From Candidatus Magasanikbacteria bacterium CG1_02_41_34 (GTDB taxonomy: Bacteria; Patescibacteriota; Patescibacteriia; Magasanikbacterales; UBA922), in NCBI GenBank assembly GCA_001871445.1, contig MNVD01000031.1:1-46238 (forward strand): DNA of 46,238 bases. The letters are read 5' to 3'. Below the pieces are notes generated by a model. It was given only the letters and a program-made list of their open reading frames with translations. It ran no database searches and had not been told where the DNA came from. Made by a program: the position numbers and the translations under genes. This document shows positions 14,878 to 21,420 of this stretch, one piece after another (positions within the stretch are counted from its first letter, which is position 1; each line of letters begins with the position of its first letter).

Positions 14878-15252
14878 ATGAATATTCTTGCCATAGATTT
14901 TGGACAAAAACGTATCGGCCTTGCATGGTTGCAGCCAGGCATTGATATCGTGTTACCCTTTGGTGTCATTGCCTATGATACGTGGAAAAAAGAATTACCA
15001 GAACTTATCAAAAGTGAAGGAATACAACACGTAGTCATAGGGAATCCACTCGGCATGGATGGGGGAGAAAATATGAATACAAAACGTGTTCAAGCATTTG
15101 GTGATGAACTCGGTGCTCTTATTCATGTTCCTATAGATTTTTACGATGAACGATTTTCTTCAAAACAAGCCGATGCGATGGGGGGCACGGCGACGAGAGA
15201 TGAAAAGTCGGCCATGGTGATATTACAAAGTTATATTGAGAACAAAAAGTAA
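14878..15252 (+). CDS. ruvX: RuvX/YqgF family putative RNase H-fold nuclease
   Basis: The family is linked to 16S pre-rRNA processing and also called a Holliday-junction resolvase homologue. The ATG at 14878 gives MNILAIDFGQKRIGLAW, the usual first strand with the catalytic Asp7. The VVIGNPLGMDGGENMNTKRVQAF and DERFSSKQAD segments are diagnostic, the latter with the second acidic residue. It has 124 residues, slightly short. It is preceded by the secreted protein by 7 bases and followed by recO. Confidence 0.92.
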   Translation: MNILAIDFGQKRIGLAWLQPGIDIVLPFGVIAYDTWKKELPELIKSEGIQHVVIGNPLGMDGGENMNTKRVQAFGDELGALIHVPIDFYDERFSSKQADAMGGTATRDEKSAMVILQSYIENKK

Positions 15253-15261
15253 TATTCTCTT

Positions 15262-16032
15262 ATGTACGGTATTGTCCTCTCTCGACGCGATTTTCGTGAG
15301 GCAGATCAAGTGATTTCTATCTTGACGGCAGAGGAGGGGAAACGTGAATATATCGCGCGAGGAGTAAAAAAAATTGTTAGCAAAAATACGTCGCATCTCG
15401 AACCAGCGACGCTTATTAGTTTTGGTATTGCAGAAGGGAAGAAAGAATGGTCGTATTTGACTAATGTGCAACCAGTGGAATCTTTTTTTCATTTGCGACA
15501 ATCTTTGCCAACACTTCATATCATTGGGTATAGTCTTGATGCACTTCTTGTGATGCTCAAAGAGGGGGAACATGATAGTGACATATATCAATTTTTTATT
15601 TCATATCTTCGATTTCTCGACCAACAATCTGTCGTGAACATACTTCTTCTTGATGCATTTTTGATAAAACTTTTTTCTCATCTCGGATATCATCCCTCAC
15701 TCGATGCCTGCGTGGTGTGTGAAAAATCGTATAAAGACATTGGTCTAGAATTTCTCTCTGCATCAGAACAAAAACCTGGTTTTTATTTTGCTGGTGGGGG
15801 AGTGATATGTGTGAGTTGTAAGATAGAAAAACAACGCATTGGAGAAATTATATATCCGTGTGGTATAAAAGAAATTAATACACTACGTTTTTTGTTGGCT
15901 TCCTCATGGCAAGATATTTTTTCTTTTTTACTTGCTGAAGAAGAATACAAACTTGTTCACAAACTTATCTATGAATTCATGTTGTATCATAGTGAGCGGA
16001 AGTGGGAAGATTGGGGAAATATTACTTTCTGA
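15262..16032 (+). CDS. recO: DNA repair protein RecO
   Basis: RecO loads RecA on SSB-coated DNA in the RecF pathway. The N-terminal OB fold (MYGIVLSRRDFREADQVISILT) and the central zinc site are seen, with cysteines at 150, 153, 183 and 186 in CVVC and CVSC. The C-terminal helices end in FMLYHSERKW. The length of 256 residues is normal. It stops with TGA, which shows that TGA is a stop codon here. Confidence 0.92.
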   Translation: MYGIVLSRRDFREADQVISILTAEEGKREYIARGVKKIVSKNTSHLEPATLISFGIAEGKKEWSYLTNVQPVESFFHLRQSLPTLHIIGYSLDALLVMLKEGEHDSDIYQFFISYLRFLDQQSVVNILLLDAFLIKLFSHLGYHPSLDACVVCEKSYKDIGLEFLSASEQKPGFYFAGGGVICVSCKIEKQRIGEIIYPCGIKEINTLRFLLASSWQDIFSFLLAEEEYKLVHKLIYEFMLYHSERKWEDWGNITF

Positions 16033-16039
16033 TTTCTCT

Positions 16040-16110
16040 GATCATGACATCCCCTGAGCAAAGAAATCATCGGAAGGTCGAGGGCCTTCTGCGACTGTTG
16101 GAGGTTTCCG
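16040..16110 (-). terminator. Hairpins after the small G+C-rich gene
   Basis: On the minus strand GAAGG-CCCTCGA-CCTTC is followed by ATGATTTCTTTG, a weak intrinsic terminator for the gene at 16111-16284. Further on GATTTCT and AGAAATC (in plus coordinates about 16031-16037 and 16065-16071) form a larger stem that could also serve recO from the other side. Confidence 0.4.
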
Positions 16111-16284
16111 TTACATCTGTCCGGTGGCTTTGAGTAGCATGCCGAACAGGCTGAGCACCAGTAGAAAAATCACTACCCGTGCGCCGAAGCCTAGTACTGC
16201 TGTTACGGTCTGGACTGGGTGGAAGATCAACTTCCACAGCCCTACGATGAACAGAATCGCCAGAATCACCACGACTGCCAACAT
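16111..16284 (-). CDS. Small G+C-rich membrane protein gene with a strong Shine-Dalgarno site
   Basis: A 57-residue protein of unknown function. MLAVVVILAILFIVGLWKL forms one membrane helix, and VVIFLLVLSLFGMLL a second, with a short loop containing HPVQTVTAV. The ATG at 16284 is chosen because GGAGG (16292-16296) lies 7 bases upstream; nearly all other genes here lack such a site. By count the gene is 52% G+C, above the surrounding genes. It has a perfect consensus promoter at 16361-16389 and opposes recO and asnS. The composition and signals suggest import from another genome. It could be a phage or toxin-like membrane peptide, but nothing in the sequence settles this. Confidence 0.65.
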   Translation of the reverse strand: MLAVVVILAILFIVGLWKLIFHPVQTVTAVLGFGARVVIFLLVLSLFGMLLKATGQM

Positions 16285-16360
16285 ATCGTTTCCTCCAGTT
16301 TCGTCATGCATAGATACAACTTATGTTCTATATATCCATGACAAAACTGAAGAGCCGTGG

Positions 16361-16389
16361 ATTATATACTATATTCTTTTTTCTGTCAA
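16361..16389 (-). promoter_or_regulatory. Perfect consensus promoter of the small membrane-protein gene
   Basis: On the minus strand TTGACA (16389-16384), 17 bases, TATAAT (16366-16361). It is the only TTGACA-N17-TATAAT perfect match noticed in the window, and would give a leader of about 70 nt before the start at 16284. Confidence 0.72.
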
Positions 16390-16449
16390 CCTTGCTATTT
16401 TCTTCTCCTTTTTGTAGTATAGAAGAACACTCATATATAATATTCTGAT

Positions 16450-17745
16450 ATGAACGTACGTATTTCACAGTTCAAAGACCATGTTGGAAAGGAAGTCACG
16501 ATCCAAGGTTGGGTCCAAGGTGGCAGATCTTCTGGCAAGATTGCCTTTTTTGAGATTCGCGATGGCTCTGGATTTACCCAGGCAGTTGTGGCACAAGACA
16601 GTGTTGCAGAGGATGTTTGGCAAAAGGCTGTTGGGGCTTCGCAAGAGTCTTCTGTACGACTCACTGGGACGGTCTCGGCACATCCAAAAAAAGAAGGGGT
16701 GTACGAACTCCAAGTTTCAAGTATGGAGATAGTAGGAACATCGGAAGAATATCCTATCGGAAACAAAGAACATGGACCAGACTTCCTCATGAATCATCGC
16801 CATCTGTGGCTCCGTAGTAAAAAGCAATGGGCGATTCTTCGCATTCGAGATACGGTAGAGCGAGCTATTATGAATTATATGCATGAACAAACATTCGTGC
16901 GGACTGATTCTCCTATTTTTACCCCAAATGCATGTGAAGGCACGACAGATCTTTTTCCTGTGCCATATTTTGATCTGGGGGAAGCGTACCTGTCACAGTC
17001 TGGACAGCTGTATATCGAAGCGGCAATTGCGAGTGTTGGACGATGTTATGATTTTGGGCCAGTATTTCGTGCAGAAAAATCTGTCACAAAACGGCATCTC
17101 ACAGAATTTTGGATGATGGATGCCGAAGCTGCCTTTGTCGAGCATGATGAAAACATGAATATTCAAGAAGGTCTTGTGAAATTCATTGTGAGTGCGTGTT
17201 TGAAAGAATGCACAGAAGAATTTGTTATTCTTGAACGAGATACTGCGCCACTAGAAAAAGTACTAGAACTATCATTTGAACGACTCGAATACGACGATGC
17301 TATTGTTCGATTGAATGAACTTGGGTCAGATATAAAGCATGGAGAAGATCTGGGAAATGATGATGAAGGATTGCTGACACAACATAGTGATGTACCGGTG
17401 TTCATTCATAAATGGCCAAAGCATATCAAGCCATTTTATATGAAAATCGATCCAGAAAATCCGGCACGTGTGTTCAACAATGATCTTATTGGTATTGAAG
17501 GATCTGGAGAAATTATTGGTGGGTCACAGCGTGAAGATAATTTTGACCTTCTTCTCGAACGTATCAAGGCTGATGGTTTGAGCCCAGAAGAGTACGAATG
17601 GTATCTTGATCTCAGAAAATACGGCAGTGTACCCCATTCAGGATTTGGTATCGGGCTTGAGCGTATGGTGAGATGGATGTCTGGTACAGAGCATATTCGT
17701 GAATGTATTCCTTTTCCACGATTGGTGAATCGAATAAAACCGTAA
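16450..17745 (+). CDS. asnS: Asparagine-tRNA ligase
   Basis: A class II synthetase that charges tRNA-Asn directly. The N-terminal OB-fold anticodon domain (VTIQGWVQGGRSSGKIAFFEIRDG, in residues 14-37) is followed by the catalytic core: RIRDTVERAIMNYM, motif 2 in FGPVFRAEKSVTKRHLTEFWMMDAE (starting near residue 202) and motif 3 in GFGIGLERMVRWM near the C terminus. RHLTEFWM distinguishes it from aspartate enzymes. It has 431 residues. Both neighbours on the opposite strand are small G+C-rich genes; asnS itself has native composition. The start context is TGATATG. Confidence 0.95.
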   Translation: MNVRISQFKDHVGKEVTIQGWVQGGRSSGKIAFFEIRDGSGFTQAVVAQDSVAEDVWQKAVGASQESSVRLTGTVSAHPKKEGVYELQVSSMEIVGTSEEYPIGNKEHGPDFLMNHRHLWLRSKKQWAILRIRDTVERAIMNYMHEQTFVRTDSPIFTPNACEGTTDLFPVPYFDLGEAYLSQSGQLYIEAAIASVGRCYDFGPVFRAEKSVTKRHLTEFWMMDAEAAFVEHDENMNIQEGLVKFIVSACLKECTEEFVILERDTAPLEKVLELSFERLEYDDAIVRLNELGSDIKHGEDLGNDDEGLLTQHSDVPVFIHKWPKHIKPFYMKIDPENPARVFNNDLIGIEGSGEIIGGSQREDNFDLLLERIKADGLSPEEYEWYLDLRKYGSVPHSGFGIGLERMVRWMSGTEHIRECIPFPRLVNRIKP

Positions 17746-17753
17746 GAAAGAGA

Positions 17754-17790
17754 AATGCCCGCTGTTCGATTTCTCTACTAGGCGGGCTTG
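17754..17790 (-). terminator. Terminator for the gene at 17812, with alternative stems
   Basis: GCCCGC and GCGGGC enclose 19 bases, and on the minus strand are followed by ATTTCTCTTTC. The same bases can form another stem, AGAGAAAT with ATTTCTCT. It can also act for asnS on the plus strand only weakly, since there is no T-run there. Confidence 0.5.
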
Positions 17791-17811
17791 GTCGTCTCGT
17801 CCCTTCGTATG

Positions 17812-18003
17812 TCAGCGGATTATTTCCGCGAGGTGGCTTTGCCACCGCTCGATCTGTGGTCGCTCGTATGTCATCCAGATCATTCGCCGGAGGTCAGGTA
17901 GGACGCATGCGAGCGCGATCCTGGTGTCGCCATAGGCGACATAGCCAGTCAGCACGGCGAGCTGGAAGCGTGGGAACGAAACGAAGTTGAGGAACTTCCT
18001 CAT
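17812..18003 (-). CDS. Second small G+C-rich gene with a strong Shine-Dalgarno site
   Basis: A 63-residue protein of unknown function: MRKFLNFVSFPRFQLAVLTG, then YGDTRIALACVLPDL, RRMIWMTYERPQIERW and a C-terminal SHLAEIIR. It has no clear membrane helix and is rich in Arg. The ATG at 18003 is supported by AAGGAG (18014-18009) five bases upstream. By count it is 58% G+C and uses codons such as CTC, GCC and CGG that its neighbours avoid. It ends with TGA and a terminator-like hairpin (17754-17790). Like the gene at 16111 it faces asnS from the opposite strand. Probably imported; no function proposed. Confidence 0.62.
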   Translation of the reverse strand: MRKFLNFVSFPRFQLAVLTGYVAYGDTRIALACVLPDLRRMIWMTYERPQIERWQSHLAEIIR

Positions 18004-18080
18004 GTGGTCTCCTTGTGAAAGCAGTATACAAGATATGGTACAGGACCTACGGATATTGGCAAGCATAACACTTAATATAT

Positions 18081-19106
18081 ATGTCAAGAAAAAAAAGAAG
18101 AAAATCCGCCCGAGGCGGATCCGCCTCGGGCGGAAAAAAGAAACCAGTATTCCCATCAGAAATACCACAGGAATTTTTTGACAGGCTGACAGAGATGTTT
18201 GGCGATGCGTTGTCATCTGAATTACAACAGACATTCATTGATCGATCAACGACGTTTCGTGTGAATACGTTGCGGGCAAAGGAGAAAGATATCCTCGCAA
18301 TATTGAAAGAAAAAGAATTTGAACTTGAACATGTTGCATGGCTCTCAGATACGTATATATTACGCAATAAAGAAAAGCGAGATATTTGTGATCTTGACAT
18401 ATACACTGATGCAAAAATTTATTTGCAAAGTATTGCAAGTATGATTCCACCTCTGGTGCTGGATCCAAAGCCAGGAGAAATTGTGCTTGACCTCACAGCT
18501 GCTCCTGGGAGTAAGACGAGCCAGATGGCGATCATGATGAAGCAAGAAGGTGAGCTCGTGGCAAATGATAAAAACAAGATTCGTTTTTTCAAGCTCAAGC
18601 ACAATATGGAACAGCAGGGAGTGATCGATGATTCAAAAAAAGATTGGTCATGTACACTTCGCATGGAACCAGGGACTGTCTTGTTGCAAGAGTATGAACA
18701 ATATTTTGATAAGATATTGCTCGATGCACCGTGTAGCTCTGAAGCTCGATTTGTGGTAGGAAATCCAAAATCATTTGGGTACTGGAAAGATCGAAAAGTA
18801 AAAGAAATGGCGTATACACAGCGACGGCTTTTGCTATCTGCATGGAAATCGCTGAAACCAGGCGGTACACTTGTGTATAGTACCTGTACGTTTTCGCCAG
18901 AAGAAAATGAAATGCAAATAGATAGATTGCTCGAACGCTTTGATGATGTCGATGTGCTCCCTGTAGAAATTCCCGATGTTGAGAGACTGCCTATTATGAA
19001 AGAATGGCAGGGAAAAACATTGTCACCAGAAGTGCAGAAATGTTTTCGTGTAAAACCGACAAAAGATATTGAAGGATTTTTTATAGCCAAGCTTCAGAAG
19101 AAATAA
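18081..19106 (+). CDS. RsmB/NSUN-type RNA (cytosine-C5) methyltransferase
   Basis: It methylates cytosine C5 in rRNA or tRNA with S-adenosylmethionine. The SAM loop is DLTAAPGSKT (137-146); the family's two cysteines are Cys218 in DAPCSSEA (motif IV) and Cys269 in YSTCTFSPEENE (motif VI, the nucleophile in this family). LLSAWKSLKPGGTLVYS precedes motif VI. The 341 residues start after a short Lys/Arg stretch and an insertion, residues 9-18 (SARGGSASGG), encoded exactly by a 30-base double palindrome. Which RNA is modified cannot be told. The N-terminal NusB-like domain of RsmB is absent, so it is closer to the short YebU/NSUN group. Confidence 0.9.
   Translation: MSRKKRRKSARGGSASGGKKKPVFPSEIPQEFFDRLTEMFGDALSSELQQTFIDRSTTFRVNTLRAKEKDILAILKEKEFELEHVAWLSDTYILRNKEKRDICDLDIYTDAKIYLQSIASMIPPLVLDPKPGEIVLDLTAAPGSKTSQMAIMMKQEGELVANDKNKIRFFKLKHNMEQQGVIDDSKKDWSCTLRMEPGTVLLQEYEQYFDKILLDAPCSSEARFVVGNPKSFGYWKDRKVKEMAYTQRRLLLSAWKSLKPGGTLVYSTCTFSPEENEMQIDRLLERFDDVDVLPVEIPDVERLPIMKEWQGKTLSPEVQKCFRVKPTKDIEGFFIAKLQKK
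18105..18134 (+). repeat. 30-nt perfect palindrome inside the methylase gene, made of two 15-nt palindromes
   Basis: The unit TCCGCC-NNN-GGCGGA occurs twice head to tail with NNN = CGA then TCG, and the whole 30 bases are also their own reverse complement. It is strongly G+C-rich against an A+T-rich flank. It fills codons 9 to 18 exactly, keeping the frame. A single related unit lies at 23527-23541. Confidence 0.75.
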
Positions 19107-19110
19107 TCGT

Positions 19111-19356
19111 ATGGAAGAGATTGTCATCGGTGGCATTTACAAACATTATCGCAGAGGAGGGGAGTATGAAGTAATTGGCTTTGCCCGACATTCAGAAACA
19201 CTCGAAGAACTTGTGGTGTACAAACCCTTATATGACTCACCAGAGTTTCCAGAAGGAACGCTCTGGGTGAGACCGAGAGAGATGTTTTTGGAAGATGTGG
19301 AAGTTGATGGGGAAATGGTGAAGCGGTTTCAATATCAAGAAAGAAAAACGAGCTAG
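19111..19356 (+). CDS. DUF1653 domain protein
   Basis: An 81-residue protein with the DUF1653 pattern: GGIYKHYRRGGEYEVIGFARHSETLEELVVYKPLY, seen here as IGGIYKHYRRGGEYEVIGF and ETLEELVVYKPLYDS, then LWVRPREMFLEDV. The family is small, cytoplasmic and of unknown function; the hydrophobic and charged pattern suggests a single beta-barrel domain. It begins four bases after the methylase stop and its own stop lies in a terminator loop. Confidence 0.85.
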   Translation: MEEIVIGGIYKHYRRGGEYEVIGFARHSETLEELVVYKPLYDSPEFPEGTLWVRPREMFLEDVEVDGEMVKRFQYQERKTS

Positions 19357-19369
19357 GAACTCGTTTTTT
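19344..19369 (+). terminator. Intrinsic terminator after the DUF1653 gene
   Basis: AAAAACGAG (19344-19352) pairs with CTCGTTTTT (19360-19368), and the T-run is part of the stem. The stop codon TAG (19354-19356) is in the loop. It marks the end of the native operon before the restriction-modification island. Confidence 0.75.
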
Positions 19370-19432
19370 GTTTGTGCTGTATTTCATCTAAACATTTTTT
19401 TCCGTTTGGTGTGGAGGAAAGAGAAAAACAAA

Positions 19433-19449
19433 AAGGGTGAATTGCCCTT
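19433..19449 (-). terminator. Terminator for the 37-residue gene
   Basis: On the minus strand AAGGG-CAATTCA-CCCTT is followed by TTTGTTTTT. It lies about 50 bases after the stop of the small gene at 19502, which supports that gene being transcribed. Confidence 0.5.
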
Positions 19450-19473
19450 CCCTAAAATACAATTTCAATTTAC

Positions 19474-19761
19474 TAAAAACTAGTGAGCAGGAACCTAATT
19501 ATTAGTTAGGAGTTGACTTGCGATGTTCTTTTACAAGAACTCGTTTGCCATTAGGCATAGTGCGATAGTGTCGGCGTACCTCGACTATTTTTTTGCCTTT
19601 TTGTGTTTTAGCCATAGTGTTATAACTTAATATTGTTAATAAACAGAGGATCTCGACTCATCCCCACCACGAGATACTTTTAGTATCCTATGGAGGAGGG
19701 TCGAGACTTGATTAATTAACGCATAAGTTAGCCACCGACTAAACCTACTCACTAGTTTTTA
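19474..19761. mobile_element. 288-bp segment bounded by 14-bp inverted repeats
   Basis: TAAAAACTAGTGAG (19474-19487) is matched by CTCACTAGTTTTTA (19748-19761), a perfect inverted pair that continues imperfectly with AGG on the inner side. In between lie the 37-residue gene on the minus strand and a large imperfect hairpin, TCTCGAC/GTCGAGA (19651-19657 with 19700-19706), with GATAC-TTTTA-GTATC at its tip. No target-site duplication could be made out. It may be a small non-autonomous element, the edge of the island, or one folded RNA; the inverted ends are directly seen, the mobile nature is inferred. Confidence 0.45.
19502..19615 (-). CDS. Very small basic protein of unknown function
   Basis: A 37-residue frame: MAKTQKGKKIVEVRRHYRTM then PNGKRVLVKEHRKSTPN. 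It is rich in Lys and Arg and contains no hydrophobic segment, like a small nucleic-acid-binding or ribosome-associated protein. There is no Shine-Dalgarno site, as for most genes here. A terminator lies downstream (19433-19449). The strongly patterned basic composition suggests a real gene, but it could be chance in a structured region. It is enclosed in the inverted-repeat segment 19474-19761. Confidence 0.5.
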   Translation of the reverse strand: MAKTQKGKKIVEVRRHYRTMPNGKRVLVKEHRKSTPN

Positions 19762-19803
19762 AAAAACTGTGGACAAATAGGTTTAAAATTCAGTCAATTT
19801 TCA

Positions 19804-19820
19804 GTATAATACAATTATAC
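19804..19820 (+). promoter_or_regulatory. Promoter -10 with an operator-like palindrome before the LexA-methyltransferase gene
   Basis: The 17-base perfect palindrome GTATAAT-ACA-ATTATAC (19804-19820) contains the -10 box TATAAT (19805-19810). It lies 31 bases before the ATG at 19852. A dimeric helix-turn-helix protein bound here would block transcription, and the product of the gene has such a domain. The -35 region is A+T-rich and poor. Confidence 0.5.
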
Positions 19821-19851
19821 CGCTAGGTAATATAAATTGTCAAGAATTTTT

Positions 19852-21417
19852 ATGCTAAATTTGACCAAAAAACAAAAACAAATTTTTGATTACATTGCAT
19901 CATTTATTGATAAAAAAGGATTTTCTCCAACTCTCGAGGAATTGAGGAAGCACCTAAGGTTGAAAGCTTTATCTGGTGTATATCAGCATGTCAATGCTTT
20001 GATAGAAAAAGGTTATATCACTCGAGATGAAAATGCAACTCGTGGTCTTGGAATTAGGAAGCAAGGAAAGATAGATACAATTGAAATACCTTTGGTTGGT
20101 ACAATTACCGCTGGTCAACCAATAGAAGCAATAGAGACAAGAGGAAATACAATTACAATTGCCCGTGATACTTATTTTGATCCAGAACAACTGTATGCTT
20201 TGAAAGTTGTTGGCGACAGTATGATTGAAGATGGTATTTTTGATGGTGACATGGTCGTTATAAAAAAACAAGAAACTGCTGATAACGGTCAGACAGTCGT
20301 AGCTGTTATAGATGAAAATGAAGCTACTCTGAAAAAACTTTATCGCGAAAAAAATAAATTTAGACTGCAACCTGCAAATCAAAATTTGCTTCCGATTTTT
20401 AGGACCGAAGTAGAAATTCGTGGTATTGTAATAAAAATTATTAGAGATTTTAATAATCAATTGCAAAAAACAAAATTGTTTAAGACTATTGATCTTTTTG
20501 CTGGTGTAGGTGGAATAAGGCTTGGTTTCGAAAAAACTGGTTTTGAAACTGTGTTTGCAAATGATTTTGAATCACAATGTAAAGATACCTATGATCTTAA
20601 TTTTGATGGAACAAAACTTTTTGTAGAGGATATCCAAAAAATAAATGAAAAAAAATTGCCAGATTTCGATTTCTTACTGGGTGGTTTCCCTTGTCAGGCA
20701 TTTTCAATTGCTGGATATAGACAGGGATTTCATGATGAAAAGGGACGTGGAAATTTATTTTATGATGTTGCAAGAATCCTCAAAGAAAAACAACCAATGG
20801 GGTTCATGCTTGAAAATGTAAAAAATTTAAAAGGTCATGACAAAGGAAAAACATTTAAAATTATTATTGATACGCTTGAAGATTTGGGTTATCATGTAAA
20901 ATCAAAAGTTTTGAACAGTATGGAATATGGTAATGTTCCTCAAAATAGAGAAAGAATTTATATTGTTGGTTTTAGGGACAAAAGACATTACGAAAAATTT
21001 AGTTTTCCAAGCACTGTAAGACTTACAAAGAAGATTACGGACTTACTCGAAGAAACTGTTGATGAAAAGTATTATTACAATGGAAAACCACTTTATAAAC
21101 ATTTAAAAGACGATGTTACAAATAGAGAAACTGTGTATCAATGGAGAAGAAAGTATGTACGTGAAAATAAAAAAGGAGTGTGCCCAACGCTTACTGCCAA
21201 CATGGGTATGGGGGGACACAATGTTCCAATTATTAAAGACAAAAAAGGAATAAGAAAACTGACCCCTCTTGAGTGTGCTAGGATTCAGGGTTTTCCAATG
21301 AATTACAAACTTCCAAAAAATATTTCAGACTCTGCATTGTATAAGCAATTTGGTAATTCCGTAACTGTACCTGTTGTGCAAGCTGTAGCAAGACAAATTA
21401 AGAAGGCGATAGAGTAA
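19852..21417 (+). CDS. LexA-like repressor fused to a cytosine-C5 DNA methyltransferase
   Basis: One 521-residue frame with two whole proteins. Residues 1-75 are a LexA winged helix (MLNLTKKQKQIFDYIASF, FSPTLEELRKHL, VYQHVNALIEKGYI). Residues 78-200 are the LexA/S24 domain with the cleavage site Ala87-Gly88 in ITAGQP, nucleophile Ser123 in VVGDSMIEDG and Lys161 in ATLKKL, equivalent to Ser119/Lys156 of E. coli LexA. Residues 208-521 have all key methyltransferase motifs: I (IDLFAGVGGIRLGFE, 213-227), IV with catalytic Cys281 (GGFPCQAFS), VI (ENV, 321-323), VIII (QNRERIYIVGFR), IX and X (YKQFGNSVTVP). The target sequence is not known. The ATG at 19852 fits the LexA start. The gene is A+T-rich and uses AGA/AGG for Arg, unlike its neighbours. 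It is convergent with the endonuclease gene, 3 bases apart. Confidence 0.9.
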   Translation: MLNLTKKQKQIFDYIASFIDKKGFSPTLEELRKHLRLKALSGVYQHVNALIEKGYITRDENATRGLGIRKQGKIDTIEIPLVGTITAGQPIEAIETRGNTITIARDTYFDPEQLYALKVVGDSMIEDGIFDGDMVVIKKQETADNGQTVVAVIDENEATLKKLYREKNKFRLQPANQNLLPIFRTEVEIRGIVIKIIRDFNNQLQKTKLFKTIDLFAGVGGIRLGFEKTGFETVFANDFESQCKDTYDLNFDGTKLFVEDIQKINEKKLPDFDFLLGGFPCQAFSIAGYRQGFHDEKGRGNLFYDVARILKEKQPMGFMLENVKNLKGHDKGKTFKIIIDTLEDLGYHVKSKVLNSMEYGNVPQNRERIYIVGFRDKRHYEKFSFPSTVRLTKKITDLLEETVDEKYYYNGKPLYKHLKDDVTNRETVYQWRRKYVRENKKGVCPTLTANMGMGGHNVPIIKDKKGIRKLTPLECARIQGFPMNYKLPKNISDSALYKQFGNSVTVPVVQAVARQIKKAIE

Positions 21418-21420
21418 ATA

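Noticed and set aside
16030-16032. Possible recoding of TGA, as in Gracilibacteria and Absconditabacteria
   Set aside because: recO, scpA, dacA and pth end at TGA in sensible places, and tryptophans are written as TGG.
16027-18015. Integron gene cassettes, since two small foreign genes have hairpins downstream
   Set aside because: No attC core sites (GTTRRRY / RYYYAAC pairs) and no integrase were found, and both genes have their own translation signals.
19474-19851. Retron-like RNA (inverted repeats around a folded region)
   Set aside because: There is no reverse transcriptase nearby; the next gene is the LexA-methyltransferase.
19837-19851. TTG start adding five residues to the LexA-methyltransferase
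   Set aside because: ATG at 19852 corresponds to the usual LexA start, and the TTG would add unmatched residues.
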